Source of the DNA: Labrenzia sp. PHM005
GTDB taxonomy: Bacteria; Pseudomonadota; Alphaproteobacteria; Rhizobiales; Stappiaceae
Assembly: GCF_006517275.1 (NCBI RefSeq)
Contig: NZ_CP041191.1
Span: 694,501 to 758,500 of the forward strand
DNA length: 64,000 bases
Reading direction: 5' to 3'
Program-made: the position numbers and the translations under genes
Shown here: in pieces, positions 43,694-53,010 of the stretch
Numbering within the stretch: position 1 is the stretch's first letter
Layout: each line of letters starts with the position of its first letter
Notes under the pieces: generated by a model
The model's database searches: none
What the model was told of the DNA's origin: nothing
What the model saw: only the letters and a program-made list of their open reading frames with translations

Positions 43694-44458
43694 TTACGGA
43701 ACCTTCGGATCCGGGTTTTCCGTATGACCGTCCACGGCGATCACCTGCCCCGAAACCAGCCGGGCCCCGTCTGAAGCCAGAAACGCTGCCATTTCGGCAA
43801 TGTCCTCGGGCCACACGAAAGACTTCATCGACACGCCGGAGGTGTAGCCTTCATAGATCGCGTCGCGGGTCGTACCCTTTTCGGCTGCTTCGCGCATCAT
43901 GACCCCTTCCATGCGCGGCCCTTCGACTCCGCCCGGACAGATGGCGTTGGCGCGGATCCCGAACGGCCCCAGTTCCATCGCCAGGGTTTTCATGAACCCT
44001 ATCACGCCCCATTTGGCGGCCGCATAAGGCGCGCGGTTCGGATAGCCGAAGATCCCGGCAGTTGAAGACGTCACGATAATCGCGCCGGAGCCGGCAGCCT
44101 TCATCAACTGCGCAGCATATTTGGCAAACAGGAACGGGCCATCGAGGTTCACGGACAGGCAACGTCGCCAGTCATCCAGTGCGATGTTTTCGACCTTTGC
44201 AGTTGGACCCGCGATGCCGGCATTGGCGCACAGCGTGTCGAGCCCGCCCCATGCGGCCTCGATCCCAGCAAAGAGCGCGCTCACGGCATCTTCATCAGTG
44301 ACATCGAGACAGGCTTTTTGCCAGTTCTCTGGACAGGCCTGGAGCGCAGCCTCATCGACATCAACGACCCAGACCTGATCCCCATCTGCTGCGAATTTTT
44401 CAGCCATCGCCCGGCCGATACCGGAGGCACCAGCCGTGATCAGAACCCGTTTGCTCAT
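43694..44458 (-). CDS. Short-chain dehydrogenase/reductase
   Basis: This 254-residue classical SDR has TAGASGIG (8-15) as cofactor motif, a conserved ANAG, catalytic Ser in VTSSTAG and Tyr/Lys in YAAAK. VDVDEA after the second strand favours NAD. It overlaps the upstream quinone reductase gene by 4 bp and is the last gene of an operon with a peptide-type ABC transporter. The dehydrogenase pair probably acts on the imported compound; the substrate is not known. Confidence 0.88.
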   Translation of the reverse strand: MSKRVLITAGASGIGRAMAEKFAADGDQVWVVDVDEAALQACPENWQKACLDVTDEDAVSALFAGIEAAWGGLDTLCANAGIAGPTAKVENIALDDWRRCLSVNLDGPFLFAKYAAQLMKAAGSGAIIVTSSTAGIFGYPNRAPYAAAKWGVIGFMKTLAMELGPFGIRANAICPGGVEGPRMEGVMMREAAEKGTTRDAIYEGYTSGVSMKSFVWPEDIAEMAAFLASDGARLVSGQVIAVDGHTENPDPKVP

Positions 44459-45444
44459 ATGTCGGCCACCTTAATGACCGTGGTGCCGATCTTGGTTCCC
44501 GCTTCCACAAAAGCATGGGCTTCGGCAGTCTGGTCCAGGGAAAAGGTGCGCGCGACCGGGTGCTGCAGATCGTTGTTGGTGAGCCAACCAGTGATATCAA
44601 CGACACCCGCTGTCCGTGCCGCTTCCGGCAAGATGTAAACCAAAACCATGCGCAGCGTCTGACCGTCGAACATCATCGGATAAAAGGGGAGTTTAGGTTC
44701 CGGATCCGCCATGGAACCATAGGCGGCTATGGTGCCGTTTTGCGCCAACACCTTGCGGGAGGTCGCAAGATTGCCGCCGAATTCGACTTCGACGATCCGC
44801 TCAACCCCCTTGCCCGAGGTGGCTTCCAGAATGTTTTCCGCAACATCTTCGCTGCGGTAGTTCAGGACAACATCAGCGCCCATTTGCCTCGCATGGGCGG
44901 CTTTTTCCTCAGAACTCACGGTGGTGAAAACCCTGGCGCCACGCAGTTTGGCCATCTGGATTGCATAAGAACCAACGGTCCCCGCCCCACCAGTTACAAG
45001 AATATCCTGGCCGTCAATCGCACCATCGGCAAAGAGGCAGCGGTGTGCCGTCAAAGCCGGAATGCCAAGGCATGCACCGTCTTCAAAACTTGCTTCTTCA
45101 GGCAAATAAACAGCCTGTTCTTCATGCAACGCGATGAGGGTTCCATTCGACCCATGCGCCCGCTTCCAGCCAGCATTCCAGAGCCAGACCCGTTCACCGA
45201 TCCGTTCTTCATTGACGCTGTCGCCCACGGCCACGATCCGACCGGCGCCATCGCTATGAGGAATAACCCGATCGAAAGCCATCGGGCCACGGACCCCAGC
45301 ACGGGATTTGGCATCCGATGGATTGACCGCAGAGGTGGCAACCTCGACGAGTACCTCGCCGTGTGCCGGTTTTGGATCGACCAGCTCGCCAACGATAAAG
45401 ACTTCGCCGGCCGGACCATTGGTTTCGTAATAGGCGGCTTTCAT
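44455..45444 (-). CDS. Zinc-independent MDR-family NADPH:quinone reductase
   Basis: This 329-residue medium-chain reductase has the cofactor motif TGGAGTVGSYAIQMAKLRGA (about 150-169) and an N-terminal GroES-like domain starting with MKAAYYETNGPAGEV. The cysteine and histidine ligands of zinc alcohol dehydrogenases are absent, so it belongs to the quinone oxidoreductase (QOR/zeta-crystallin) group that reduces quinones, enones or similar with NADPH. It is downstream of the ABC transporter ATPase gene by 34 bp and overlaps the SDR gene. Confidence 0.88.
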   Translation of the reverse strand: MKAAYYETNGPAGEVFIVGELVDPKPAHGEVLVEVATSAVNPSDAKSRAGVRGPMAFDRVIPHSDGAGRIVAVGDSVNEERIGERVWLWNAGWKRAHGSNGTLIALHEEQAVYLPEEASFEDGACLGIPALTAHRCLFADGAIDGQDILVTGGAGTVGSYAIQMAKLRGARVFTTVSSEEKAAHARQMGADVVLNYRSEDVAENILEATSGKGVERIVEVEFGGNLATSRKVLAQNGTIAAYGSMADPEPKLPFYPMMFDGQTLRMVLVYILPEAARTAGVVDITGWLTNNDLQHPVARTFSLDQTAEAHAFVEAGTKIGTTVIKVADI

Positions 45445-45478
45445 AGCTCTACCCTCAACTTATTGAATGCTTTCGGCT

Positions 45479-47116
45479 TCAGACTTTCGACGCCGCTGCG
45501 CGTTGCTTCAGGAGGTCCGTCAGCCAGTTCGGGTCCATTTCAGGAACCGACGACAACAACAGTTCCGTGTAAGGATCATGCGGCGGGGTAAACATGGCCG
45601 ATTTCTGCCCTTGTTCGACCACCTTGCCCGATTGCATGACAACCACCTCATCAGCGATTGCCTTCACCGTCGCAAGATCGTGCGTGATGAACATATAGGC
45701 CAGGTCAAGCTCGCTTTGCAGACGGTCTAGCAATTTCAAAATGCCTTCGGCCACCAGCTGATCAAGCGCGGACGTGACTTCATCGCAAATGATGAACTTC
45801 GGATCCGCCGCAAGCGCTCTGGCAATACCAACCCGCTGTTTCTGGCCGCCGGACAGTTCTGACGGCAACCGGCCGATAAACTCATCCGGCTCCAGTTCGA
45901 TCATATGTAGAAGTTCACGAACTCGGTCTTTCAGCGCCTTGCCGCGCAGGCCGAGGTAAAATTGCACAGGACGGCCAATGATCTGGCCAATGCTCTGCTT
46001 CGGATTAAGGGCCGTATCCGCCATCTGATAGATCATCTGGATCTGGCGCAATTGATCGGGCGTGCGGGCTTTGTAGCCTGCAGGCAGCGGTGCGCCATCA
46101 AACAGCACCTCACCTGCCAGCGGCTGCAAAAGACCTGTGATCACGCGGGCCGTGGTCGACTTTCCGCTGCCAGACTCTCCAACAACGGCAACGGTCCGGC
46201 GTTTATGAACGTCGAAACTGACGTCATGCAGCACTTTCAACTGCCCGTAGGCCGCTGTCACATTCTTGACCGAGACGATCGGTGTGTCTTCTTTAGCTGC
46301 TAACGGCTGCTCTTCACGTGCATGGCTGCGAACCGCCCAAAGAGATTTGGTGTAATCCGCCTTTGGCGTATCCAGCATGGTTTTTGTGTCGGCTTCCTCG
46401 ACCTCATTGCCGTGTAGCAGCACCTTGATCCGGTCTGCCATCTGGGCAACCACCGCCAGGTCGTGGGTAATGTAGATCGCTGCGGTCTGGAACTGATCAA
46501 CAATGTCCCGGATCGCGTCCAAAACCTCAATCTGCGTGGTCACATCAAGCGCAGTGGTTGGCTCATCGAAAATGATCAAATCGGGCCGGCAGGACATCGC
46601 CATTGCGGTCATCGCCCGCTGCAACTGCCCCCCGGACACTTGGTGCGGATAGCGGAACCCAATGTTTTCCGGATCGGGCAACTGCATTTTCCGGTATAGT
46701 TCCACCGCATCGGCCGCCGCATCACTGCGCGAAGACGTGCCGTGCTGAACCGGGGCTTCCGTATATTGATCGATCAACCGGTGTGCCGGATTGAAGCTGG
46801 CAGCAGCGGACTGCGCCACATAGGCGATGCGTTTGCCCAAGAGATCGCGCTTTGCCGATGCCGGCGCTTTGACCAAGTCAATGCCATCGAAGGTGATCGA
46901 TCCGCCGGATATCCGGCAGCCGTCGCGGGTGAATCCCATAGCTGCCAAGCCGAGAGTCGATTTGCCTGCCCCGGATTCACCGATCAAGCCGAGCACTTCA
47001 CCACGGTGGAGCGTCAGATCGACACCCTTGACGATTTCGCTCCATTTTTCGTCAGACCGGCCTTCAATGCGCAGTCCCTTGATCGTCAGGAGCGGTGTAT
47101 TTGACGTATCAGTCAT
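45479..47116 (-). CDS. Peptide-type ABC transporter, fused ATP-binding protein
   Basis: This 545-residue protein carries two ATPase domains in tandem. Walker A sequences are GESGAGKST (first, about 43) and [12 protein letters not shown] (second, about 310). Signatures are VSGGQLQRA (first, a variant of the usual LSGGQ) and LSGGQKQR, with Walker B LIIFDEPT and FIICDEVT. It belongs to the Dpp/Opp family. It is 9 bp after the DppC-like permease and is followed by the reductase genes. It is a paralogue of the fused ATPase at 15753, showing that two similar transport operons exist on the same strand. Confidence 0.92.
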   Translation of the reverse strand: MTDTSNTPLLTIKGLRIEGRSDEKWSEIVKGVDLTLHRGEVLGLIGESGAGKSTLGLAAMGFTRDGCRISGGSITFDGIDLVKAPASAKRDLLGKRIAYVAQSAAASFNPAHRLIDQYTEAPVQHGTSSRSDAAADAVELYRKMQLPDPENIGFRYPHQVSGGQLQRAMTAMAMSCRPDLIIFDEPTTALDVTTQIEVLDAIRDIVDQFQTAAIYITHDLAVVAQMADRIKVLLHGNEVEEADTKTMLDTPKADYTKSLWAVRSHAREEQPLAAKEDTPIVSVKNVTAAYGQLKVLHDVSFDVHKRRTVAVVGESGSGKSTTARVITGLLQPLAGEVLFDGAPLPAGYKARTPDQLRQIQMIYQMADTALNPKQSIGQIIGRPVQFYLGLRGKALKDRVRELLHMIELEPDEFIGRLPSELSGGQKQRVGIARALAADPKFIICDEVTSALDQLVAEGILKLLDRLQSELDLAYMFITHDLATVKAIADEVVVMQSGKVVEQGQKSAMFTPPHDPYTELLLSSVPEMDPNWLTDLLKQRAAASKV

Positions 47117-47125
47117 ATCGGATCC

Positions 47126-48061
47126 TCACTCCTTCAATCCGCTGGCCCGGTGCAGCATCCAGTCAACGACGAAGTTGACCGCCACGGTCAAAAGCGCAAT
47201 AGCGCCAGCCGGCAGCAACGGAGTGATGTCACCAAAAGTAATCAAAGTGGCGTTGTCACGCACCATGGATCCCCAGTCCGCAGTCGGCGGTTGAATGCCA
47301 AGGCCCAAGAAGGACAAGGCCGATATCGACAGGAACACGAAACAAAACCGGAGGCCGAATTCTGCCACCAGCGGCGCTGCCGCATTCGGCAAGATCTCAC
47401 GGATGATCAGATAGCCAAGACCTTCACCACGCAGCCGGGCCGCTTCGATGTAGTCCATGACAACAATGTTCATCGCAACCGACCGGGCCAGCCGGAACAC
47501 CCGGGTGGCGTCAATCATCGCGATTACCAGGATCATATTGACGATCGATGTTCCAAAAATCGTCAGCAACAGAAGCGCGAAGATCAAGGATGGGATTGCC
47601 ATCAAAATGTCTACGAACCGGCTGAGCAGTTCATCGATCCAGCCGCCGAGAACCGCTGCAAGCAGCCCGAGGATGGAGCCCACGAAAAAGGCCAACAAAG
47701 AGGTGGCAAAGGCAATGCCCACCGTGTTGCGCGCGCCGTAAACCAGGCGTGTGAACATATCCCGGCCAATGTTGTCTGTGCCAAGCCAGTGAGCGCTGTC
47801 CCAGGGGAGAAACTGTGCGCCAACGACTTCCGTCTCACCGAACGGTGCAATCAACGGTGCGAACACGGCGACCACAAAATAGATCACGATAACCAGCAGG
47901 CCAAAACTTGCCGATAGCGGCATAGTCCGGGCAAGTTTTGCGAAGGATCCAGTTCCAGCCGTGATCAGCACAGTGCGGAACACATAGGCACTCGCGGCGG
48001 CAAGGCCCAATGCTGCCGCGCAATAGATCAGGGTCATCCAAAGTGGAGTTGAAGATGCCAT
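47126..48061 (-). CDS. Peptide-type ABC transporter permease (DppC type)
   Basis: This 311-residue permease has the conserved WLGTDNIGRDMFTRLVYGA (loop after the second membrane segment) and the EAA motif AARLRGEGLGYLIIREILPN, as in the DppC/OppC group. The N terminus has an extra membrane segment before the usual first one (about 10-32 and 48-72), so the protein is somewhat longer than the 276-residue counterpart in the first operon. It lies 9 bp after the DppB-like gene. Confidence 0.9.
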   Translation of the reverse strand: MASSTPLWMTLIYCAAALGLAAASAYVFRTVLITAGTGSFAKLARTMPLSASFGLLVIVIYFVVAVFAPLIAPFGETEVVGAQFLPWDSAHWLGTDNIGRDMFTRLVYGARNTVGIAFATSLLAFFVGSILGLLAAVLGGWIDELLSRFVDILMAIPSLIFALLLLTIFGTSIVNMILVIAMIDATRVFRLARSVAMNIVVMDYIEAARLRGEGLGYLIIREILPNAAAPLVAEFGLRFCFVFLSISALSFLGLGIQPPTADWGSMVRDNATLITFGDITPLLPAGAIALLTVAVNFVVDWMLHRASGLKE

Positions 48062-48070
48062 GCCCGCCTC

Positions 48071-49024
48071 CTAACGCGAATGAATGAGGCGCGGGTTGGA
48101 CAAGGTCGCCAGGACATCCGCAGTCAGATTGAGAAGGACATAAGCGCAAGCGAAAATCAGGGCCGCGGCCTGAACAACGGTGAAGTCGCGTTTGGCGACC
48201 GAATCCACCATCAGCTGACCAAGGCCCGGATACACAAACACAACCTCGACGACCACAACCCCGGTGATGAGGTAGGCCAAATTGAGGGCGATGACGTTGA
48301 TAATCGGTGCCAAAGCATTCGGCAAAGCGTGTTTGACGATGATCCGTGCCGGACTAATCCCTTTCAATCGGGCCATCTCGATATAGGGCGATGCCAGTAG
48401 GTTGATGATCGCGGCCCGGGTCATACGCATCATGTGTGCAGTCACCACCAAGGTGAGCGTCAGGGCCGGAAGGAATGTCCGGTAGAGTTGTTCACCGAAG
48501 GACGTGCCCGGTTTGAGCGTTGCAAGCGATGGGAACATCCCGCTTTGCGCCAGAAGAACAATCAGAATGTAGGCGACAAAAAACTCCGGGAATGAGATCG
48601 AGCTCAACGTGACCAGGTTCACTGTCCGGTCAAACAAAGAGTTTCTGTAAAGAGCTGCCAAAATACCTAGGCCGACGGCAAGCGGGATTGAAATTGCCGC
48701 TGCATAAAGAGCAAGAAATAGTGTATTGCCAAGGCGACCTGAGATCAGGTCTGCGATTGGCCGGCCATTGGCAAGAGAGTTTCCAAAGTCTCCCTGAAGC
48801 ACACCGCCTAACCAGCTCAGGTACCGTTGATAGGCCGGGAGGTCCAAACCGAGTTCCCGGCGGAAAGCTGCAACGGTTTCCGGGGTTGCCGATTGTCCGA
48901 GGATTTCCTGGGCAATGTCGCCCGGTAACATCTCGACCGCCGCAAAGATCAACAGCGAAATTGCAAACAGGGTCAAAAGGCCAAGCCCAAGGCGCTTGGC
49001 AATCATAAGCCAGATTTTACCCAC
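48071..49024 (-). CDS. Peptide-type ABC transporter permease (DppB type)
   Basis: This 317-residue permease opens with MGKIWLMIAKRLGLGLLTLF as first membrane helix, then VEMLPGDIAQEILGQ. EMARLKGISPARIIVKHALPN is the EAA loop and FVYPGLGQLMVDSVAKRDF the C-terminal family signature. It pairs with the DppC-type permease. The substrate-binding protein gene precedes it, with a strong intercistronic hairpin in the 98-bp gap. Confidence 0.92.
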   Translation of the reverse strand: MGKIWLMIAKRLGLGLLTLFAISLLIFAAVEMLPGDIAQEILGQSATPETVAAFRRELGLDLPAYQRYLSWLGGVLQGDFGNSLANGRPIADLISGRLGNTLFLALYAAAISIPLAVGLGILAALYRNSLFDRTVNLVTLSSISFPEFFVAYILIVLLAQSGMFPSLATLKPGTSFGEQLYRTFLPALTLTLVVTAHMMRMTRAAIINLLASPYIEMARLKGISPARIIVKHALPNALAPIINVIALNLAYLITGVVVVEVVFVYPGLGQLMVDSVAKRDFTVVQAAALIFACAYVLLNLTADVLATLSNPRLIHSR

Positions 49025-49084
49025 TAAATCTCCCCCAGAGATGGCGCGCGGAAACGCCGGATGTGCCGGTCACATCTTGTTACC

Positions 49085-49112
49085 GCAAGGCCCGGTGTAT
49101 TCCGGGCCTTGC
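49085..49112 (-). other. Stem-loop after the second substrate-binding protein gene
   Basis: GCAAGGCCCGG (49085-49095) pairs perfectly with CCGGGCCTTGC (49102-49112) around TGTATT. It lies 10 nt after the binding-protein stop and before the permease, with no U-run. As in the first operon, it probably stabilises the upstream message or attenuates expression of the permeases. Confidence 0.6.
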
Positions 49113-49122
49113 AGCAGCGTTT

Positions 49123-50700
49123 TTAGGCGAACCACCATCTCTCGACAGCGCGGAAACCGTCAAGCGTCCAGTTGGCGCCAACTTTCTCGGGAGTTGCGAT
49201 GGCCGTCGAATGGGCCATGACATAACTTGCGAACATCGGGATAACCGTGCCGCCTTCGTTGCTGACAATGTTCTGCATCTCGAAGTACATTTCGCGACGC
49301 TTTTCTTCGTCAAGCTCGGAACGGGCTTCGACCAGCAGCTTGTTGAACCGCTCATTTTCCCAGTAAGTGTCGTTCCACGGCACACCTGAGGCATATGCGG
49401 TAGCAAACATCCAGTCTTCAGTCGGGCGTCCGCCCCAGTAAACCGCGCAGAACGGCTTTTTCATCCAGACGTTTGACCAGTAGCCATCGTTCGGCTCACG
49501 CACGATTTCGATGTTGATGCCAGCTGCCTTGGCAGATTCTGAGTAAAGCACACCGGCATCGACAGAACCGGTGAAGGCCGCGTCAGATGCTGACAAGGCA
49601 ACGTCCAGGCTGTCGAGACCGGCCTGCTTCAGATAATGCTTCGCCTTATCAGGATCGTAAGTGTGCTGCTCGAGTTCTGCTGCGAAGAACCGGTTGGAAC
49701 GTCCAATCGGATGATCGTTGCCGACTTCACCGAAGCCGTTCAGAACCTTGTTGACCAGTTCCTGGCGGTCGATGGCGTATTTCAACGCCTGACGCACGTT
49801 GTTGTCATTGAACGGCGCAGCACGCGTATCCATGGCAAAGGTGTAATGCTGCGTTCCTGTGGTGGTCAGGAGTTTCAGATTTGGCGAACGGCTCAGCATG
49901 TGCGCTGTGTTCACATCGACCCGGTCGATTACGTCGGCTTCGCCTGTCACCAAAGCGTTCAAGCGCGCTGCGGAGTCCAGGATTGCGAGAATTTCAACGC
50001 CATCGAAATGGGCCCGATCCGACTTCCAATAGTTCGGATTGCGTTTCAGTGTCGCCTGAACGCCCGGCTCATAGGATTCCACAACATAAGCACCACACCC
50101 GTCATTGCTGGCCGGGTCGATAGCACCATTAGCTGCCGGCATAACTGGCAGGTGATAATCCGACAGGATGAACGGGAAATCGGAGTTGCCGTTTTCCAAC
50201 GTCACGACAACCGTGGACGGTCCATCAGACTTGATGTCGGTGATTGGTGCCACGATCGGCTTTGCTGCCGATTTACTGTCTTCACCCCGGTGATGGTTCA
50301 ATGACGCGATCACGTCTTCAGCTGAAACGGTTTTGCCTGAATGGAACGTAACGCCGTCACGCAGCTTCAGTGTCCAAACCTTGGCGTCCGGGCTTGCTTC
50401 CCAGCTTTCAGCGACTTCGCCAACCAGGGATCCATCGGCAGCGATTTCAGTCAGGTAACCGTGACGAGCCGTTGCAAAAACCTGGACGTATGCGTTGTCC
50501 CAGGTAGCCGGATCATAGCTGTCGGACGTGTTGCCATGACCCATTGCAAGACGCAATGTGCCGCCTTTTTTCGGCTCGGCGTGCGCACCGCGCGCGCCCA
50601 TAGCAGACAGTGCTGCCGCACCTCCAAGTGCGGTTGCCCCTTGCAGAATGGTTCTGCGGGAAATTCCCTTGGAAGCAGTTTTTGTTAGATCTTTTATCAT
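49123..50700 (-). CDS. Peptide-type ABC transporter substrate-binding protein, Tat-type signal
   Basis: This 525-residue SBP family 5 protein begins with a twin-arginine signal peptide (SRRTILQGATALGG, cleavage near GAHAEP at about residue 43). The family segments LTEIAADGSLVGEVAESWEA and WTLKLRDGVTFHSG follow. Tat export suggests that it folds or binds something in the cytoplasm before export, or simply follows lineage habit. It is the first gene of the operon and diverges from the GlxA-like regulator at 51022. The neighbouring carnitine genes make a quaternary amine a possible ligand, but peptide ligands are more usual for the family. Confidence 0.92.
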   Translation of the reverse strand: MIKDLTKTASKGISRRTILQGATALGGAAALSAMGARGAHAEPKKGGTLRLAMGHGNTSDSYDPATWDNAYVQVFATARHGYLTEIAADGSLVGEVAESWEASPDAKVWTLKLRDGVTFHSGKTVSAEDVIASLNHHRGEDSKSAAKPIVAPITDIKSDGPSTVVVTLENGNSDFPFILSDYHLPVMPAANGAIDPASNDGCGAYVVESYEPGVQATLKRNPNYWKSDRAHFDGVEILAILDSAARLNALVTGEADVIDRVDVNTAHMLSRSPNLKLLTTTGTQHYTFAMDTRAAPFNDNNVRQALKYAIDRQELVNKVLNGFGEVGNDHPIGRSNRFFAAELEQHTYDPDKAKHYLKQAGLDSLDVALSASDAAFTGSVDAGVLYSESAKAAGINIEIVREPNDGYWSNVWMKKPFCAVYWGGRPTEDWMFATAYASGVPWNDTYWENERFNKLLVEARSELDEEKRREMYFEMQNIVSNEGGTVIPMFASYVMAHSTAIATPEKVGANWTLDGFRAVERWWFA

Positions 50701-51021
50701 TCGATCCTCCTCCGGATATTTTCTGTGCTTGAACTTCGTGACCCACTATATCGCAGATCTTCCCTCTGATTTTTTGTTTTCTGCGCCACCGGAAATTGTT
50801 TCGCATGCAAACGATACAAACACCGATATCACACCCACCCGCGACCGCTATCTTTATTTTGATTGATTAGTCAGTCAACGTCTTTCATTGTTAAGGTGCA
50901 GTCTGCAGCGCCCCGCTCAAATACGGCGCGCAGTCGTCATGAACCGACATTTTCCCCTTGTCATTTCCTTAAAAGCGTAGTGCTGTTCCGAGAATGGACT
51001 GTGCGCAAATGGAATAAGAAT
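50701..51021. promoter_or_regulatory. 321-bp divergent promoter region, ABC operon and first GlxA-like regulator
   Basis: The region separates the ABC operon (minus strand) from the GlxA-like regulator (plus strand). It is AT-rich around 50845-50895. A single GTGCAGT at 50896-50902 matches the core of the repeated operator motif found at 52922-52953, but I see no second copy at 21-bp spacing. A dedicated site for the first regulator is expected, yet was not found. Confidence 0.35.
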
Positions 51022-52020
51022 ATGCCGATCTGGTCGAATCCGGCTCAAAAAACGCGGAAGTTAAATGTTCTGCTGTTCGACAAGTTCTCTAACAATTGCC
51101 TGGCCAACGCCATTGAACCCTTTCGAGCCGCCAATGCGATCAGCGGCCAGAGCCTCTATCAATGGAAGTATGTGACACTGGACGGGGCACCCATTCAGTC
51201 CTCGAGCGGGCTTCGCATTATACCTGACGGCGCCTTGAGCCACGCAGAGCCCGGATACGCTGTCGTGGTTTTGTGCAGCTATGACTTCGTCTTGCACAGC
51301 ACGCCAGCGAGCTTTGCAGCGCTGAGGGCCGCTGCAACCCGGCACGACGTGATGATCGCGATGGATGCCGGCAGTTGGCTGTTGGCAAGTGCAGGTCTAC
51401 TTGATGGCCGCAAGGCCACCATTCATTGGGAAGAGCATACCCATTTCGCGGAAACCTTTCCTGACGTGACGACGTTTCGGGATCGTTATGTCATCGACGG
51501 CAACCGGATTACCTGCACCGGCGCCATGGCTGCATACGATCTTTCCTCACACTTGGTTGCTGAACATCATGGGGAAGCGCTGCGCCTGGAAGTCGGGCTG
51601 ATGCTGATGCACGATGGCTCCTCATCCCAGCTTGCGTTTCCATTGCCTCAAGCGCGCAGCGATGCGGTCAAACGCACCATCAAGGTCATGCTGGAAAACC
51701 AGGAAACGCCGCTGCCGATTTCCAAGCTCGCGTCAAAAACCGGCCTGTCGCAGCGCCGTTTGCAAGATCTGTTTTCCCAAGAGTTTGGAACAACACCGTC
51801 CGTTGTCTACCGGCGCATTCGCTTGGCAACAGCCAGGCATTTGGCCACTGATGGCTCGCTGACAATCGGGGAAATCGCCTGCCGGTGCGGCTATGCCAAC
51901 GTCAGTGCAATGATCCGGGCATTTGTGGCTGAATTCGGCATCCCGCCTGGAAAACTTCGCCGAGAGGGTCATCCGGACAACCGGTCGGACCGGGGCGTTG
52001 CGTCAAACTCGAGCCTGTAG
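51022..52020 (+). CDS. GlxA-like AraC-family regulator, first copy
   Basis: The frame is open from 50863, but homology begins at LNVLLFDKFSNNCLANAIEP; I choose the ATG giving MPIWSNPAQ (332 residues); a GTG at 51001 is an alternative. The N-terminal part (about 15-180) is a DJ-1/PfpI-like (class I glutamine amidotransferase-type) domain, and the C-terminal part (about 225-320) an AraC double helix-turn-helix (ISKLASKTGLSQRRLQDLFS, IGEIACRCGYANVSAMIRAF). This architecture is that of GlxA/CdhR regulators, which control quaternary amine catabolism in other bacteria. It diverges from the ABC operon and overlaps the second copy tail to tail. Confidence 0.88.
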   Translation: MPIWSNPAQKTRKLNVLLFDKFSNNCLANAIEPFRAANAISGQSLYQWKYVTLDGAPIQSSSGLRIIPDGALSHAEPGYAVVVLCSYDFVLHSTPASFAALRAAATRHDVMIAMDAGSWLLASAGLLDGRKATIHWEEHTHFAETFPDVTTFRDRYVIDGNRITCTGAMAAYDLSSHLVAEHHGEALRLEVGLMLMHDGSSSQLAFPLPQARSDAVKRTIKVMLENQETPLPISKLASKTGLSQRRLQDLFSQEFGTTPSVVYRRIRLATARHLATDGSLTIGEIACRCGYANVSAMIRAFVAEFGIPPGKLRREGHPDNRSDRGVASNSSL

Positions 52021-52931
52021 GCACGTGTCATTGCACTGGCGTTTTGATAACCGCAGCGGATTGCGATTTCGGCAATGGTCAGGTCTGTGTAGCGGATGAG
52101 CCGCCGCGCCTCCCGCAGACGGATGGCCTTGTAGATAGCCTTTGGTGTCATGCCAAATTCAGCATTGAACCGGTTTTCCAACAAACGCTGATCGACCTTC
52201 AGGCGTCCGGCCACGCTAGGGATGGTCAAGGGGTTTTCAATGTTCCGCCGCATCAAGGCGGTCGCTTCGCGCATCAGCCGATCGGCAGTCCGTTCTTGAA
52301 ACAGTTCTGACCTTTCACCGGAGCTGCCATGCATGAACAATGTGGCCACTTCCAGAGAAAACAGCGGACTGTGATCCTTCTTGATAATTTCCAACATCAG
52401 TTCGAACGTGGTCGAAGCGCCGCCACAGGTCGCAACCGTGTCTTCCAGGACATAGCGGTCCTCAACAACATCAATTTCCGGAAAGGCTTCGGCAAAGCCC
52501 GAAAGCTCATCCCAGTGGATGGTTGCTTGTCTGTTATCTATCAAACCGGCCGCAGCCAGCATCCAGCCGCCCGTGTCGAGGCCCCCGAGCAATTTGAACC
52601 GCTTTCGTGCCGCGCGTAAAATTTGGTGCAGTTTTGGGGTCGAATACGACTTGAAGCCGTAACTTGGCATAACAAACAGGTAGTCACCGCCTGGCTGCGC
52701 GTCGGCCCAACTGAGCGTTTCAACAGGCAATCCGCTTGAAGACACCACTGTACCACCTGCCACACTGACATGTTGCCAGGAATAAAGCCGTTTCCGGGCG
52801 ATGGTGTTGGCTGCGCGGAATGGTTCGATGGCGTTTGCTAGGCAGTGGTTGGAAAAGTTCTCGAACAGCAGGACGCAGATCGACCGGATCTGTTGCGACG
52901 ACTGCGGATCAGATTTTTTCAAAAACTGCAC
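51969..52931 (-). CDS. GlxA-like AraC-family regulator, second copy
   Basis: It is a paralogue of the gene at 51022: both share LLFxxFSNxCLANAIEPFRAAN, a DJ-1-like domain and a C-terminal AraC domain (VAGRLKVDQRLLENRFNAEF, IAEIAIRCGYQNASAMTRAY). The frame is open to 53054, past the start of the divergent acyl-CoA dehydrogenase gene. I place the start at a GTG (52929-52931) with GGTGGG upstream, giving 320 residues, but this is uncertain, because both GTG candidates (also 52950-52952) lie inside the direct repeats of the proposed operator. It should regulate the carnitine-type operon, like CdhR. It overlaps the first copy by 52 bp at the 3' ends. Confidence 0.82.
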   Translation of the reverse strand: MQFLKKSDPQSSQQIRSICVLLFENFSNHCLANAIEPFRAANTIARKRLYSWQHVSVAGGTVVSSSGLPVETLSWADAQPGGDYLFVMPSYGFKSYSTPKLHQILRAARKRFKLLGGLDTGGWMLAAAGLIDNRQATIHWDELSGFAEAFPEIDVVEDRYVLEDTVATCGGASTTFELMLEIIKKDHSPLFSLEVATLFMHGSSGERSELFQERTADRLMREATALMRRNIENPLTIPSVAGRLKVDQRLLENRFNAEFGMTPKAIYKAIRLREARRLIRYTDLTIAEIAIRCGYQNASAMTRAYRLEFDATPRSDRLSG

Positions 52932-52953
52932 AACATCCCACCAAAACTGCACA
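52922..52953. promoter_or_regulatory. Direct repeat with 21-bp spacing, candidate AraC-type operator
   Basis: AAAACTGCACA occurs at 52922-52932 and again, identically, at 52943-52953, start to start exactly 21 bp. This is two helical turns and the layout typical of AraC/XylS-family binding sites. It lies between the second GlxA-like regulator and the acyl-CoA dehydrogenase gene, 58-89 bp before the latter, and overlaps the likely start of the regulator, so the protein may activate the operon and repress itself. Confidence 0.65.
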
Positions 52954-53010
52954 GAACGAAATTCGAATTCTTCACACTCTCTTGTCAGCAAATCAAGAGG
53001 GGCGACGGCG

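Noticed and set aside
50896..50902. Single GTGCAGT as a binding site of the first GlxA-like regulator
   Set aside because: There is only one copy of the core, without a partner at 21-bp spacing; chance occurrence is likely.
52801..53010. Upstream extension of the acyl-CoA dehydrogenase reading frame
   Set aside because: The extension overlaps the divergent regulator and its operator, and family homology begins at MHFGLTEEQ, which has a good ribosome site.
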